Of a stretch of DNA of 48,919 nt, positions 17,863-26,972 are shown piece after piece. The stretch covers positions 1-48,919 of the forward strand of contig UBNV01000004.1 of NCBI GenBank assembly GCA_900466945.1. The letters are read 5' to 3'. The position numbers were made by a program, and so were the translations under genes. The first letter of the stretch is position 1. Each line of letters starts with the position of its first letter. This DNA comes from Hyphomicrobiales bacterium. Lineage in GTDB: Bacteria > Pseudomonadota > Alphaproteobacteria > Rhizobiales > Rhizobiaceae. The notes below the pieces were generated by a model. That model searched no databases. It was given only the letters and a program-made list of their open reading frames with translations, and was not told where the DNA came from.

Positions 17863-19280
17863 TGTCAGCGACACAGAAGCTGTCTACCACATCGTGGATC
17901 GTCATGTCCGTGCCCGCCGCCATCCTCGGGCTTTCCCTATGGGCTTCCACGGCCGGAACCGCCACCGCCCAGCCGCGGGAACTGTCCCTGAAATGTGGCG
18001 CGGTCGAGCAGAAGTCCAGACTGTCTCCGTTGGGCGTGCAGGTTTACCAAGGGTTCGACGGATGGTTTTTCCGCCAGGGCGATCTCGAAAGCCTCTTCGA
18101 GCTACCGGACTACGCAGTCCAGATGCTGGTCAATGTCGATCGGGCCCTGCGCTACAAAGGCACGCATTTGATCCTGCTGCCGATGGTACCAAAGGGATTG
18201 GTCGCCTACGATTTTGTTCCAAACGACGGCATTCTCTCGGACATGGTCTATGACGCCGACCTGGCGGAACAGCAGTTCGACGCCCTGATCCAGGGGCTTC
18301 GTGCAACCGGAATCGACGTCGTCAACCTGAACGACGCACTTCGGACAGATCAGAGTTTCGACAAGCAGAACTTTTACTTCAAGCGTGACATTCACTGGCG
18401 ACCAGCGGGTGCTCATCTTGCCGCCGATTTCGTCGCTTCGCACATCGAGAAGCTGTCTGGCGATGCGGTGGGCAATGTCGAATACACCGTCACTGAAACC
18501 GCGCAGGATCGTCTGAGGTCCAGCCTTCACGTGATCCTCAACGAATTGTGCCAGTCGGCCGTACCTGCCGAGACCATCCAGCTTTACGAGACGAAGCAGG
18601 TGGTCGGTTCGCTCGACGACCTGCTCGGTGAGGACACTTCCGCCGAAACGGCGTTTCTTCATGTCGTCGGCAGTTCTTTCACAGCCGAGTCCAATCCATT
18701 TCCGTTCAACGACTTCCTCAGGAGTCGACTGAAGCAGGTCGTCGGCGGTTTTTCGATCTCCGGTGGCGGGATTGATCAGTCGATTTATGCCTGGGCCCAG
18801 AGCCCTGAGGGGCTGGCGAAGAAGCCGAAATTCGCGATTTGGGAGCTGCCCAATCTAAGCGACTTCATCAAGCAGGCGCCTGAGATGAACGCATCGCTTG
18901 TTCCGGCGATCGTCGGATCCTGCGAAAAGGACCTGAAACTGGCGGAGAAGGCCTTCACAGACGCGGCCGAGGTCCAATTTGATCTTCCAGAAATTTCTGG
19001 AAGCGCCTCGAACTACTATCTGGAATACAAGTTCTCCAATCAAGCTTTGAGTAATTTCGAGCTGAGCTACACCTATGTGGACCAGCCGGTAAAGAAGGTC
19101 GCCTTTGCGAACCCACCGCGCGCCACCGGATTGTCGAAGCTTTATCAGACGCTTCCCGGTGAAACGAAGACCCCGCCCGTCCACGTCAGCCTGACAATCG
19201 ACAACGGAATGAAGTCGGCTGGCACCGTGAGCCTGTGCCGCTTCCCGAACGAAGTGAACGATCAGCAAGTACAAAACTGA
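17862..19280 (+). CDS. algX: Alginate O-acetyltransferase AlgX
   Basis: A 472-residue periplasmic protein (474 in P. aeruginosa). The signal peptide ends near residue 36 (TATA|QP). An SGNH-hydrolase-like catalytic domain has the DxH pair D176/H178 in KRDIHWRPAGAH and the nucleophile Ser about 271 in VGSSFTAESNPF, each two residues from the P. aeruginosa positions 174, 176 and 269. The C-terminal part (from about residue 350) fits the carbohydrate-binding module of AlgX. It transfers acetyl groups to mannuronate residues of the passing polymer. The ATG at 17862 shares a base with the stop of the upstream gene; an in-frame extension into that gene has no signal peptide and was discarded. Confidence 0.95.
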   Translation: MSATQKLSTTSWIVMSVPAAILGLSLWASTAGTATAQPRELSLKCGAVEQKSRLSPLGVQVYQGFDGWFFRQGDLESLFELPDYAVQMLVNVDRALRYKGTHLILLPMVPKGLVAYDFVPNDGILSDMVYDADLAEQQFDALIQGLRATGIDVVNLNDALRTDQSFDKQNFYFKRDIHWRPAGAHLAADFVASHIEKLSGDAVGNVEYTVTETAQDRLRSSLHVILNELCQSAVPAETIQLYETKQVVGSLDDLLGEDTSAETAFLHVVGSSFTAESNPFPFNDFLRSRLKQVVGGFSISGGGIDQSIYAWAQSPEGLAKKPKFAIWELPNLSDFIKQAPEMNASLVPAIVGSCEKDLKLAEKAFTDAAEVQFDLPEISGSASNYYLEYKFSNQALSNFELSYTYVDQPVKKVAFANPPRATGLSKLYQTLPGETKTPPVHVSLTIDNGMKSAGTVSLCRFPNEVNDQQVQN

Positions 19281-19291
19281 GGAGTATAGAC

Positions 19292-19960
19292 ATGACCAAG
19301 TTTTTCGATCTGAAATTCGCACGAGTTGCTGCAGGGATCGCAGCAACCTGGACTGTCATGCACGTCCCTGTCATGGCCAACGATGCTGGACTCTATGATG
19401 CCCCGATCCCCGCAGACAAAAGCCTCGTGCGCTTCGTCAACGTGAAGATGAAGCAGGGACTGACGCTCGATTTCTCCGGACAAAAGTTCGACGTCGATCC
19501 CGTCGCCCTCTCCGGTTACCGGATCCTGTCCAACGGGGCATACAAGATTTCCGACGGCAAGGTGTCCGTCGATGCCAATCTGGAGCCGGGCAAATTCTAC
19601 ACCATCGCAGTCGGCGCAAATGCCGGAGGCCAGGAAGGCATCGTCGTCATCTCTGACAACAGCGTCGAGAACCCGTCGAAGTCCTCGCTCTCCCTCTACA
19701 ACTTCTCCGGGGCACCGACGGACCTGTCGCTGCGTCTGAAGGGCCAGAGCAAGGTTCTCTTCGACGACGTCGCACCGGGTGCCATGGCGTCGAAGGAATT
19801 GCCAGTGATCGACATCGGACTTGAAGTGTCCGAAGGCGACAAGAAATTCACCGAACTCGACAATGTCTCCCTGACGGCGAAGCAGCGCCAGAACGTCGTG
19901 GTGGTCGATACGCCCAACGGACCCACGAGCTTCCTCGTGCCGACAGGCATCGAACAATAA
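19292..19960 (+). CDS. algF: Alginate O-acetylation protein AlgF
   Basis: A 222-residue periplasmic protein (216 in P. aeruginosa). The signal peptide is cleaved near VMA|ND (residue 29). The mature start, DAGLYDAPIPADKSLVRFVN, matches the AlgF signature near its N-terminus. The protein is beta-rich throughout with two Ig-like halves. AlgF is an adaptor in the AlgI-AlgJ-AlgF-AlgX acetylation relay. The ATG at 19292 has GAGGAG upstream; the in-frame upstream extension overlaps algX and was discarded. Its place directly after algX, rather than after algJ as in Pseudomonas, is one of the order changes in this operon. Confidence 0.9.
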   Translation: MTKFFDLKFARVAAGIAATWTVMHVPVMANDAGLYDAPIPADKSLVRFVNVKMKQGLTLDFSGQKFDVDPVALSGYRILSNGAYKISDGKVSVDANLEPGKFYTIAVGANAGGQEGIVVISDNSVENPSKSSLSLYNFSGAPTDLSLRLKGQSKVLFDDVAPGAMASKELPVIDIGLEVSEGDKKFTELDNVSLTAKQRQNVVVVDTPNGPTSFLVPTGIEQ

Positions 19961-19988
19961 CGTTTCCGAAAAGTGAGTGAGGGCCGTG

Positions 19989-22850
19989 ATGGCGAGCAGT
20001 TTGCGGAATATGTACCGGGGGAAGCCTTTCGTGGCTGCGATTGCGATCACGGCTGCGCTCGGTGGCTTGACGCCGAAGGCATCGGCGGAAAATCCGTCGA
20101 TCCTTCTTGATCCGCCGGAACTGGACTACAAAACCGTCTGCAAACCGCCCGTCGATCCGGCCACGCTTCCGAAGATCTCGAAAGACTGGTCGAAGGTCCC
20201 GGCTTCTGAAATCGATCTGCCGGCACCGGACATCGTGTCTCTGGCGATGGAATACCTCCGCGGCAGCGAGCGTGTCAGCAAGTCTCCTGATGTGGCCGAG
20301 GCGCTGTTGCGCGCCGGTCTCACCAAGTTTCCCGAAAGGCGGGGCGTTTTCCTCGTCCCTCTGGCGCGCGTCCTTATGGAGGCGGGCTCATCGAGCGATG
20401 AACTTCGCGAAGCCGAAAGCAATCTGCTGGAGGTTTACGCAACCGGCAACACTCGCGCGGCCTATGTGCTTGGACAATTGTATGGGGACGACGGTCCGGG
20501 GGAACTGAGAGATCTCGCGAAGTCGCGACAATATATAGAGAAGTCCGCGCTCGCGTCTGACCCGGAAGGCATCATCGAATATGCCAGGATCGTTACCCTC
20601 GATCCTCAGGCGACGGCCGAACAAAAGAAGGGTGCGGTCACGAACGCGCTGTTGGGACTGATCAGCGAGATCAAGAGCGGCGATTGCTCTGCGCTCAGTC
20701 AGATCGGTTTCCTCTACCTGCGAGGAAATCTGGTCAGCAAGGAAGTCGATGTCGCTCTGCGTTGGCTTGAAGCCTTCGCACAGACGGGCGACCTGCGGAC
20801 GGCACAAAACCTTGCCGATCTGTATCGCTCCCACCAGGTCGACGAGATCGATATCCAGAAGTCGATGTCCTATCTGAAGCAGGCGGCTGAGGGGGGCGTT
20901 GCATCTGCGCAGTTCTCGATGGGCCGCGCCTACGCCACAGGCATTTCTCTGCCGCAGGATCGGGGCCTTGCCACGAAGTATCTGACGGCTGCGTCCGAGG
21001 CCGGGCTGCGCCCCGCCGACGAGTGGCTGGCGCGCCTGTACTCCGGTGATTTCGGTGGGGATCCAGATGTCCCGAAGGCCAAGACCTACTTCGAACGTGC
21101 CATGCAGAACGCCGACCCGACCGGGCAGGTGCCGATCGCATACGGGTCCTTCCTCGCTGACCGGGGAGACCGGCAGGAAGTCGACAAAGCTCTGCAGATC
21201 CTCGAGACCGCGGCCCAGGCGGGGTCCGCCGAGGCGAGCGACGAGATTGGAAAGATCTATCTGCAGTTGGGTCAGTCGGAGCCGACCTATCTCACCAAGG
21301 CATTCAGTGCATTCACCGATGCTGCAGCCTCTGGTAATTCGGACGGAGCAGCCAAGCTTGCTGGCATGTTTGCCTGCGGTCAGGGCGTCCCGGTTTCCGT
21401 GGAACTCGCGAACGACTGGCGTCACAAGGCGGCAATTTTTGGCTCTGTCAATTCGATCTACGTCGCCGGACTCAACATGATGGCGAAGCCTGATCCTGCC
21501 AGTCAGGCGAAGGGGCGAACCTACCTGCGGCAAGCCGCATTGAAAGGTAGTCCAGATGCTATCGGCTACATTGTGGCGCGGTGGGAGACCGGAGCTGACG
21601 GGTTCGAGATGAACCGTGAGGCGGCTGATCGTTTGCTGACATTCGTGGCATCCCTGTCGGACGAGAAGCAGAAGCGCCTCGCTGAACTGTCGATCATCAG
21701 CAACCGCTTCGACGTGGCGAACAATCCTGCGGACAAGCTCGCTCAGATCACGGCAATTGAGACCTATATTCAGGCCGGTGATCGGGATGCGCTGCTGTTG
21801 AAATCGCAGTTGCTGCAGAGAGCGGGCCAGGCCAATACTGATCAACTCAAGGCGATTTATCAAGAACTGGCCGAGGCCGGCGATCCGCGCGGAATGCGCG
21901 AATACGGCAAGCTGCTTCTGCGTGACCTGTCGCAGGATGTCTCCGCCGGTCATGCCTGGCTGCAAAAGGCAGCAGCAGCCGGGGATTTTAAGGCGAAGAT
22001 CTCGTTGGTCGATCCCGGTGATCCCCAAGCCATGCAGAAGCTTGCACACATCACCGCAGCCGGCGAAGCCTGCACGGTCGATTCAATGGTCAACGTTGCG
22101 AGAGTCTATGCGACGCTCGCGGATCCGGAGGCGAAGACCCTTGCCCGCTATTGGCTTTCACTCGCCGAACGCCTGTCCGACCGGGATGCCGACGACCTGT
22201 TCACCGTTGGCGCAGCCTTACGCGATGGGATCGACGGTGTTGAAAATCGCGCACGGGCCGAGGCGTTCTTCCTTCGATCCTATGCCCTCGGTCGAATGTC
22301 GGTCCTTCGCGATCTGGCGGAGGGACACTTGCAGGGATTGTGGTCACCCTCGTCCCCGGATGCCGCAAAGGAATATCTCCTGAAGCTTTATGCGCTCGGG
22401 GACAAGGACGCGGCCAACAAGCTGATCGGCGAGGTCGCCGATGGGCGGCTTGTTTCGACGGTCGCCGAGATCGACCAGATCCAGGCCTTCCTTGGCGCCG
22501 ATTTGATCGATGCCGGCAAGAACTTGCTCAAGCTCGCCAGGCTTAATCTGGCAGGCAAGCTCGGCAATCGGGACGATGACGCGGTCGCGCGCTGGTTGAC
22601 CGTCTCGGCCGAGGCGGGCGAAGCCAATGCCATGTATCGCCTGTATCAGACCTATTTCTTCGCGTCCGGTCGCGAGAAGGATATGGGCAAGGCGATCGAC
22701 TGGCTCACCAAATCTGCCGAGGCCGGAAATCCCAAGGCAACGCGTGAGCTGGCCATGGCCTACAAGGTCGGGGTCGTCGGTCTGCCCGTCGATGCGGAGA
22801 AAGCAGCCTTCTGGGAGCGTAAGCTGACAGAGCAGCTCAACGGTCAGTAA
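19989..22850 (+). CDS. Large periplasmic Sel1-repeat protein (~950 aa)
   Basis: About 953 residues with an N-terminal export signal (VAAIAITAALGGLTPKASAEN). More than ten Sel1-like repeats run through most of the protein (for example AAEGGVASAQFSMGRAYATG, AAQAGSAEASDEIGKIYL, KSAEAGNPKATRELAMAYKV). Sel1 repeats build superhelical scaffolds for multi-protein complexes. No catalytic motif and no lipobox Cys are visible. It is a second oversized AlgK-like protein, similar in design to the one at 14863-17862. The ATG at 19989 has GAGTGAGGG just upstream; a GTG at 19977 is an in-frame alternative adding four residues. It lies between algF and algL, so a scaffold role in acetylation, epimerisation or export is inferred. 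Confidence 0.85.
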   Translation: MASSLRNMYRGKPFVAAIAITAALGGLTPKASAENPSILLDPPELDYKTVCKPPVDPATLPKISKDWSKVPASEIDLPAPDIVSLAMEYLRGSERVSKSPDVAEALLRAGLTKFPERRGVFLVPLARVLMEAGSSSDELREAESNLLEVYATGNTRAAYVLGQLYGDDGPGELRDLAKSRQYIEKSALASDPEGIIEYARIVTLDPQATAEQKKGAVTNALLGLISEIKSGDCSALSQIGFLYLRGNLVSKEVDVALRWLEAFAQTGDLRTAQNLADLYRSHQVDEIDIQKSMSYLKQAAEGGVASAQFSMGRAYATGISLPQDRGLATKYLTAASEAGLRPADEWLARLYSGDFGGDPDVPKAKTYFERAMQNADPTGQVPIAYGSFLADRGDRQEVDKALQILETAAQAGSAEASDEIGKIYLQLGQSEPTYLTKAFSAFTDAAASGNSDGAAKLAGMFACGQGVPVSVELANDWRHKAAIFGSVNSIYVAGLNMMAKPDPASQAKGRTYLRQAALKGSPDAIGYIVARWETGADGFEMNREAADRLLTFVASLSDEKQKRLAELSIISNRFDVANNPADKLAQITAIETYIQAGDRDALLLKSQLLQRAGQANTDQLKAIYQELAEAGDPRGMREYGKLLLRDLSQDVSAGHAWLQKAAAAGDFKAKISLVDPGDPQAMQKLAHITAAGEACTVDSMVNVARVYATLADPEAKTLARYWLSLAERLSDRDADDLFTVGAALRDGIDGVENRARAEAFFLRSYALGRMSVLRDLAEGHLQGLWSPSSPDAAKEYLLKLYALGDKDAANKLIGEVADGRLVSTVAEIDQIQAFLGADLIDAGKNLLKLARLNLAGKLGNRDDDAVARWLTVSAEAGEANAMYRLYQTYFFASGREKDMGKAIDWLTKSAEAGNPKATRELAMAYKVGVVGLPVDAEKAAFWERKLTEQLNGQ

Positions 22851-22902
22851 GCGAGAGCTGACGAAATCATTCGTGGTCGAAATGGAATTGAACGGAGATC
22901 CT

Positions 22903-24012
22903 ATGTTCGAAAAGATGTGCTATGCTCTGACGGCAGTGTCTGTGCTTGCGTTTTCCGCCGCGGGAACCCCGTCTGCCGCCGCTGCGACCTTGGCGATCCC
23001 GTTCCAGCTTGCAAGAGATACTCCGAACAACAACGGCAAGGTTAAGTGTGGGCAGGAGATCCCCACACCCGTCGTATCCCTCAGCCTGTCGAGCATTTAC
23101 GATGGCGAAGACGAAAGTCACTCGACGATCGACCCGAAGAACAAGGCCCGTTACGACAAGACGATCGACCAAACGCGTCAGTTTTCGACCTTCGTTACGA
23201 AGAATGCCAGCAACTACACCGAGACGGATGGAAATCGCCTTGACGCGGCGTCATGCACGCTCCGTGCTCTGGACGCCTGGGCAAAGGCTGATGCGCTTTC
23301 GGACCTGAAGTCGCGGCAGACCTATCTCAGCATGACCCGGATCATCGCTGGCGCCGCGCTCGCCTATGTTCAGGTCAAACCAGCGGCACAGCTGCTGGAT
23401 TACGACACGACGGCAATCGAAGCCTGGCTCGACAACCTCGCCGGGCGGGTGATCCCGATCTATACCGAGTCTGGCGATCGACCGTCCAACCGGGCCAATC
23501 ACCGCTATTGGGGTGGTCTTGCCGTCACCGCCGTCGGTGTCGCGATCGGCCGAAAGGATTTCCTCGATTTCGGGTTTGAGAGCTACAAGCTCGGCGTTTG
23601 CCAGGTGACGGCCGAAGGTGCCCTGCCACTCGAACTCGTCCGTCGCAAGAAGGCCCGCGACTATCATCTGCACGCCGCGGGGCCACTGGTCATGATGGCC
23701 TCTCTGCTGCAGGTCAACGGTTTCGACGCGTTTTCGCAGTGCGGAAACGGACTTCAGCGCCTCGTGCACTTTTCCCTGCGCTCGATCGAAGATCCGTCGC
23801 TTGTCGAAAGCCTGAGCGATGCCAAGCAAGTGCCGCTGCCGCGGGACGAGAACGGCTTCGTTCGCGGTGATCGCATTGCATGGCTGGATGCCTATCTGGC
23901 CCAATATCCCGGTGATCGTGCCGAGTATGGGCGACTTTTCAAAGAGCCGTTGTTCTCATCCAACTTCGGTGGCCGTGTCAGCATTTTCTACAATACGTCG
24001 TTGCGTGACTGA
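22903..24012 (+). CDS. algL: Periplasmic alginate lyase AlgL (PL5)
   Basis: A 369-residue exported PL5 lyase (367 in P. aeruginosa), signal peptide ending near PSAAAA. The active-site block NHRYWGG carries His200, two residues from the P. aeruginosa His202. The block RRKKARDYHLHAAGPLVMMA matches the second conserved AlgL segment. AlgL cleaves stray polymannuronate by beta-elimination in the periplasm and helps clear misdirected chains. The ATG at 22903 follows GGAG with 5-nt spacing; an upstream GTG at 22873 in the same frame would spoil the signal peptide. It is the operon copy of two PL5 genes in the window. Confidence 0.92.
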   Translation: MFEKMCYALTAVSVLAFSAAGTPSAAAATLAIPFQLARDTPNNNGKVKCGQEIPTPVVSLSLSSIYDGEDESHSTIDPKNKARYDKTIDQTRQFSTFVTKNASNYTETDGNRLDAASCTLRALDAWAKADALSDLKSRQTYLSMTRIIAGAALAYVQVKPAAQLLDYDTTAIEAWLDNLAGRVIPIYTESGDRPSNRANHRYWGGLAVTAVGVAIGRKDFLDFGFESYKLGVCQVTAEGALPLELVRRKKARDYHLHAAGPLVMMASLLQVNGFDAFSQCGNGLQRLVHFSLRSIEDPSLVESLSDAKQVPLPRDENGFVRGDRIAWLDAYLAQYPGDRAEYGRLFKEPLFSSNFGGRVSIFYNTSLRD

Positions 24013-24045
24013 GTATCGATTTCAGTTTTTTCATAGGAGTCTCAT

Positions 24046-25464
24046 GTGAGCCTTAAGTTTGGAACCAGCGGGCTGCGCGGTTTATCGGTCGACCTCATGG
24101 GGTCACCGTCCTACCTCTATGCAGCATCATTTGTCGCATTTCTCTTACGCACCGGCTCGGCGAAGCCCGGCGACAAGGTGCTGGTCGCTTATGATTTTCG
24201 CGCCTCCAGCCCGGCGATCGCGGCCAATGTCCTGGCAGCTATTGCCGATCAGGGTCTGGTGCCGATCGATTGCGGACTGATCCCGACACCGGCACTGGCT
24301 TTTTATGGATTCCGGATCGGTTCGGCATCGATGATGGTCACCGGATCTCACATCCCGGCGGATCGGAATGGCATCAAGTTCTACCTGCCGTCCGGCGAAA
24401 TCGCCAAAACCGATGAACTCGCGATCTCTGCGATCGCGGAGGAGTTTCGCCAGGTGGCGATCCCCTCGCAGGGTGCGCGGCCGGCGGTCGAGAGCCGTTC
24501 TGCTGACGCGATCCAGCTCTTCATGGACCGCAACTTGAAGGTGTTGCCGCCGAACGCATTGAACGGGATGCGTATCGGCAACTACCAGCACTCCACGGTC
24601 GCGCGCGACATGCTGTCGGATGTCCTACGCCACTACGGTGCAGATGTGGTCGAACTCGGACGCTCCGAAACCTTCATACCCGTGGATACCGAGGCTGTGT
24701 CGACAGACACGCTGGAACTTCTCAAGGCGTGGGCGAGGGAACTTGCGCTCGACGCTGTCGTGTCTGCCGATGGTGACGGAGACCGTCCCCTGGTGGCTGA
24801 CGAGAACGGCGAGCCAGTCGCCGGTGACCTCTGCGGCTTCCTGACGGCCCGCTACCTGGGCGCTGACGCGATCGTCACACCCATCACGTCGAATTCGGGG
24901 CTCGAATTCGCCTCGAAGGGCAAGGTTGTCCGCACCCGCGTCGGTTCCCCTTATGTCATTGCCGGCATGCATGAGGCGCTGGAAGACAGCAAGGGGGTCG
25001 TTGGCTTCGAAGCCAATGGAGGCACGCTGACGGCGTCCAGGTTCGATGTCGCCGGCGGGGATCTTGTGCCGCTGCCGACACGTGACTCGTTCTTGCCTAT
25101 CCTTGCGACGCTTTTTGCTTCGAAGACCTCCGGCAAGACGCTCTCGGTGATGAAGGTCGGGCTGGGTCTTCCGGTGACGGCGGCAGACCGTCTGGAGAAC
25201 TACGCCACCGAGCGCAGTTCCGCTCTGATGTCGATGCTGCGTGCGGACGATGGCGTGAAGATCTTCATGCGCCCGCTCGGGGAGCCTGTCGGGGTCGACG
25301 AGACCGATGGACTGCGCGTGACGCTGGCCGGCGGTGCAATCGTGCACTTCCGTCCCTCTGGCAATGCGCCGGAGATGCGGTGCTACGTCGAGGCCTCGGC
25401 CGCAGAGGGCGCCAAACGCCTGCTCGAGGATGGTCTGAAGCTTTTGCAAGACTTCAAGGCATGA
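24046..25464 (+). CDS. algC: Phosphomannomutase (AlgC-like alpha-phosphohexomutase)
   Basis: A 472-residue cytoplasmic enzyme that interconverts mannose-6-phosphate and mannose-1-phosphate. All four family loops are seen: phosphoserine loop TGSHIP with Ser101, the metal loop DGDGDRP, the sugar-specificity loop FEANGG, and the C-terminal phosphate-binding segment RPSGNAPEMR. The N-terminus FGTSGLRG is typical. A GTG start at 24046 is preceded by TAGGAGT; the ATG one base upstream leads straight to a stop. Pseudomonas keeps algC outside its alginate operon, so having it here makes the pathway to GDP-mannose self-contained. Confidence 0.92.
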   Translation: MSLKFGTSGLRGLSVDLMGSPSYLYAASFVAFLLRTGSAKPGDKVLVAYDFRASSPAIAANVLAAIADQGLVPIDCGLIPTPALAFYGFRIGSASMMVTGSHIPADRNGIKFYLPSGEIAKTDELAISAIAEEFRQVAIPSQGARPAVESRSADAIQLFMDRNLKVLPPNALNGMRIGNYQHSTVARDMLSDVLRHYGADVVELGRSETFIPVDTEAVSTDTLELLKAWARELALDAVVSADGDGDRPLVADENGEPVAGDLCGFLTARYLGADAIVTPITSNSGLEFASKGKVVRTRVGSPYVIAGMHEALEDSKGVVGFEANGGTLTASRFDVAGGDLVPLPTRDSFLPILATLFASKTSGKTLSVMKVGLGLPVTAADRLENYATERSSALMSMLRADDGVKIFMRPLGEPVGVDETDGLRVTLAGGAIVHFRPSGNAPEMRCYVEASAAEGAKRLLEDGLKLLQDFKA

Positions 25465-25568
25465 ACGGAGACGATCGTCGGCGAGGTTCGCTTGCTGCAC
25501 GAAATCAAGTTTGCGTGGGGTTTACGGGGCGCGCCATGCGCCGAGCCGACGAGTTAGGGTAACTGAAA

Positions 25569-26969
25569 ATGAGAGAGCTGAAGTCATACAGTCAGGCCGT
25601 GGTGGTTGCCGCGTTGATGTTGCCGCTCGCGTCGTGCAACACGTCTTCCGGTGCGGCCTATCGTGACGCCAAGGTGCAGATTGCACAGGAAAAGGCGGGC
25701 TTTGCTGCGCGAAGAGATCCTGAAGCCCTCCTGGCTCAGGCTGCGCTTACCGCCAAAAGCAATGACGACATCATTCGGTACAATCGCACTTATGCGACTT
25801 TCCTGCTCGACAACGGAAAATCCGCCAAGGCCTATGCGGCCTTCGAGCGTGCTGCCTTGGCAGGCGATCCGTCGTCAGGCCGTCGTCTGGTCAAGGGGCA
25901 CAATGACGGGATTTACCGGCCTTCCAGCCTGACCACCGTCGCACGCAAGGTCTATGTGCCGTTGACAGCTGACACATCGGAGGTCGGTGCGCGCGTCCTG
26001 CTGGCCAAACTGATCGATGACGGTGAGCTATCCGCCGGCCAGTTCGGGAGTTCCGAGAAGTGGTTGAACGAGGCGGCGAAGGCCGGTGGGACCTCGGCCC
26101 TGCGTCAACTCGCCGAGCGCGCAGAGAAGCAAGGCAACCTCAAGCTCGCACTGGATTACTACATCAAGGCCGACAAGACGTCGCGCGCCGAGCGCGCCTT
26201 GCGACAGGCGCGCGCGAACTATCTCGGCCAGGACGGTCCGGTCAACGTCAAGCGTGCCCATGCTTGGATGGAGATTGCACGCAAGCTCGACAGGCAGGGC
26301 GCAGCACAGCTGGCCGCCCGCATCTATCGACAGACTACCGGTGGGCGCGATGGCATCTATCTGTCGTCGGTGGCATCGGCCGGGGGCGTAAGCGTTATTT
26401 CGCAATCAGAACTGGTGAGCGCCTACAAGGCTGCGAAGACGGATGCGGAGCGCAGGAACTTGGTCGAGCCGCTGAAGATGGCGGCGGCCAACGGAAATGC
26501 AGAGGCAGCTCTCTCCTTGGCACAGCTCTACATCGGGGTCGGCGCCGACCCGACCGATGCCAGCGGTTTGCTGGTGAAGGCCTATAACAGGGGGAAATCC
26601 GAAGCACTGGTACCTATCCTCGCGCTGCTCATGCAGGCCGAGCGCGGACAAGGTTATGCCGAGCCGCTTTTCAACGTGGCGAAGAAGGCGGCCGCTAAGG
26701 GGAACGTCGAGGCAGCGCGCGCCCTCAGCTCGCTCTACAGCATCGGCGGCTACAAGTCAGCCGATGAGGATGAGCGGCTGAAATGGCTGCAGGAGGCTGC
26801 CGACGCAGGCGACACCAAGTCGCAATACGAGTTTGGCGTGTACCTCTACGAAAATGGCAAGACGGAACGTTCGAAAGAACTGGCTTCGCAATATCTGATC
26901 AAGGCCAGCAAGAGGGGAGACGCGTTCGCTGTTTCATACGTGAAGTCGAAAAACATTTTGGAGAACTGA
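25569..26969 (+). CDS. algK: Sel1-repeat outer-membrane lipoprotein, AlgK-like
   Basis: A 466-residue lipoprotein (AlgK of P. aeruginosa is 475). The lipobox LASC puts the lipidated Cys at residue 23, and the absence of Asp at +2 (Asn follows) fits outer-membrane sorting. Helical TPR/Sel1-like repeats fill the mature protein (AALAGDPSSGRRLVKG, AAANGNAEAALSLAQLYIG, AADAGDTKSQYEFGVYLY). In Pseudomonas AlgK localises the AlgE porin and contacts AlgX. Size, lipidation and repeats make this the best AlgK counterpart of the three Sel1 proteins here. A gap of about 100 bp precedes it and the next gene begins 3 bp after it. Confidence 0.82.
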   Translation: MRELKSYSQAVVVAALMLPLASCNTSSGAAYRDAKVQIAQEKAGFAARRDPEALLAQAALTAKSNDDIIRYNRTYATFLLDNGKSAKAYAAFERAALAGDPSSGRRLVKGHNDGIYRPSSLTTVARKVYVPLTADTSEVGARVLLAKLIDDGELSAGQFGSSEKWLNEAAKAGGTSALRQLAERAEKQGNLKLALDYYIKADKTSRAERALRQARANYLGQDGPVNVKRAHAWMEIARKLDRQGAAQLAARIYRQTTGGRDGIYLSSVASAGGVSVISQSELVSAYKAAKTDAERRNLVEPLKMAAANGNAEAALSLAQLYIGVGADPTDASGLLVKAYNRGKSEALVPILALLMQAERGQGYAEPLFNVAKKAAAKGNVEAARALSSLYSIGGYKSADEDERLKWLQEAADAGDTKSQYEFGVYLYENGKTERSKELASQYLIKASKRGDAFAVSYVKSKNILEN

Positions 26970-26972
26970 TCT

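Noticed and set aside
20388..22049. A 553-codon open frame antisense to the ~950-residue Sel1 protein
   Set aside because: Shadow of the sense gene, with unlikely composition (rich in Arg, Gln, His, Leu) and no domain.
14863..22850. The two large Sel1 proteins considered as cryptic AlgE beta-barrels
   Set aside because: They read as helical repeats throughout, with no alternating amphipathic strands or C-terminal aromatic barrel signature.
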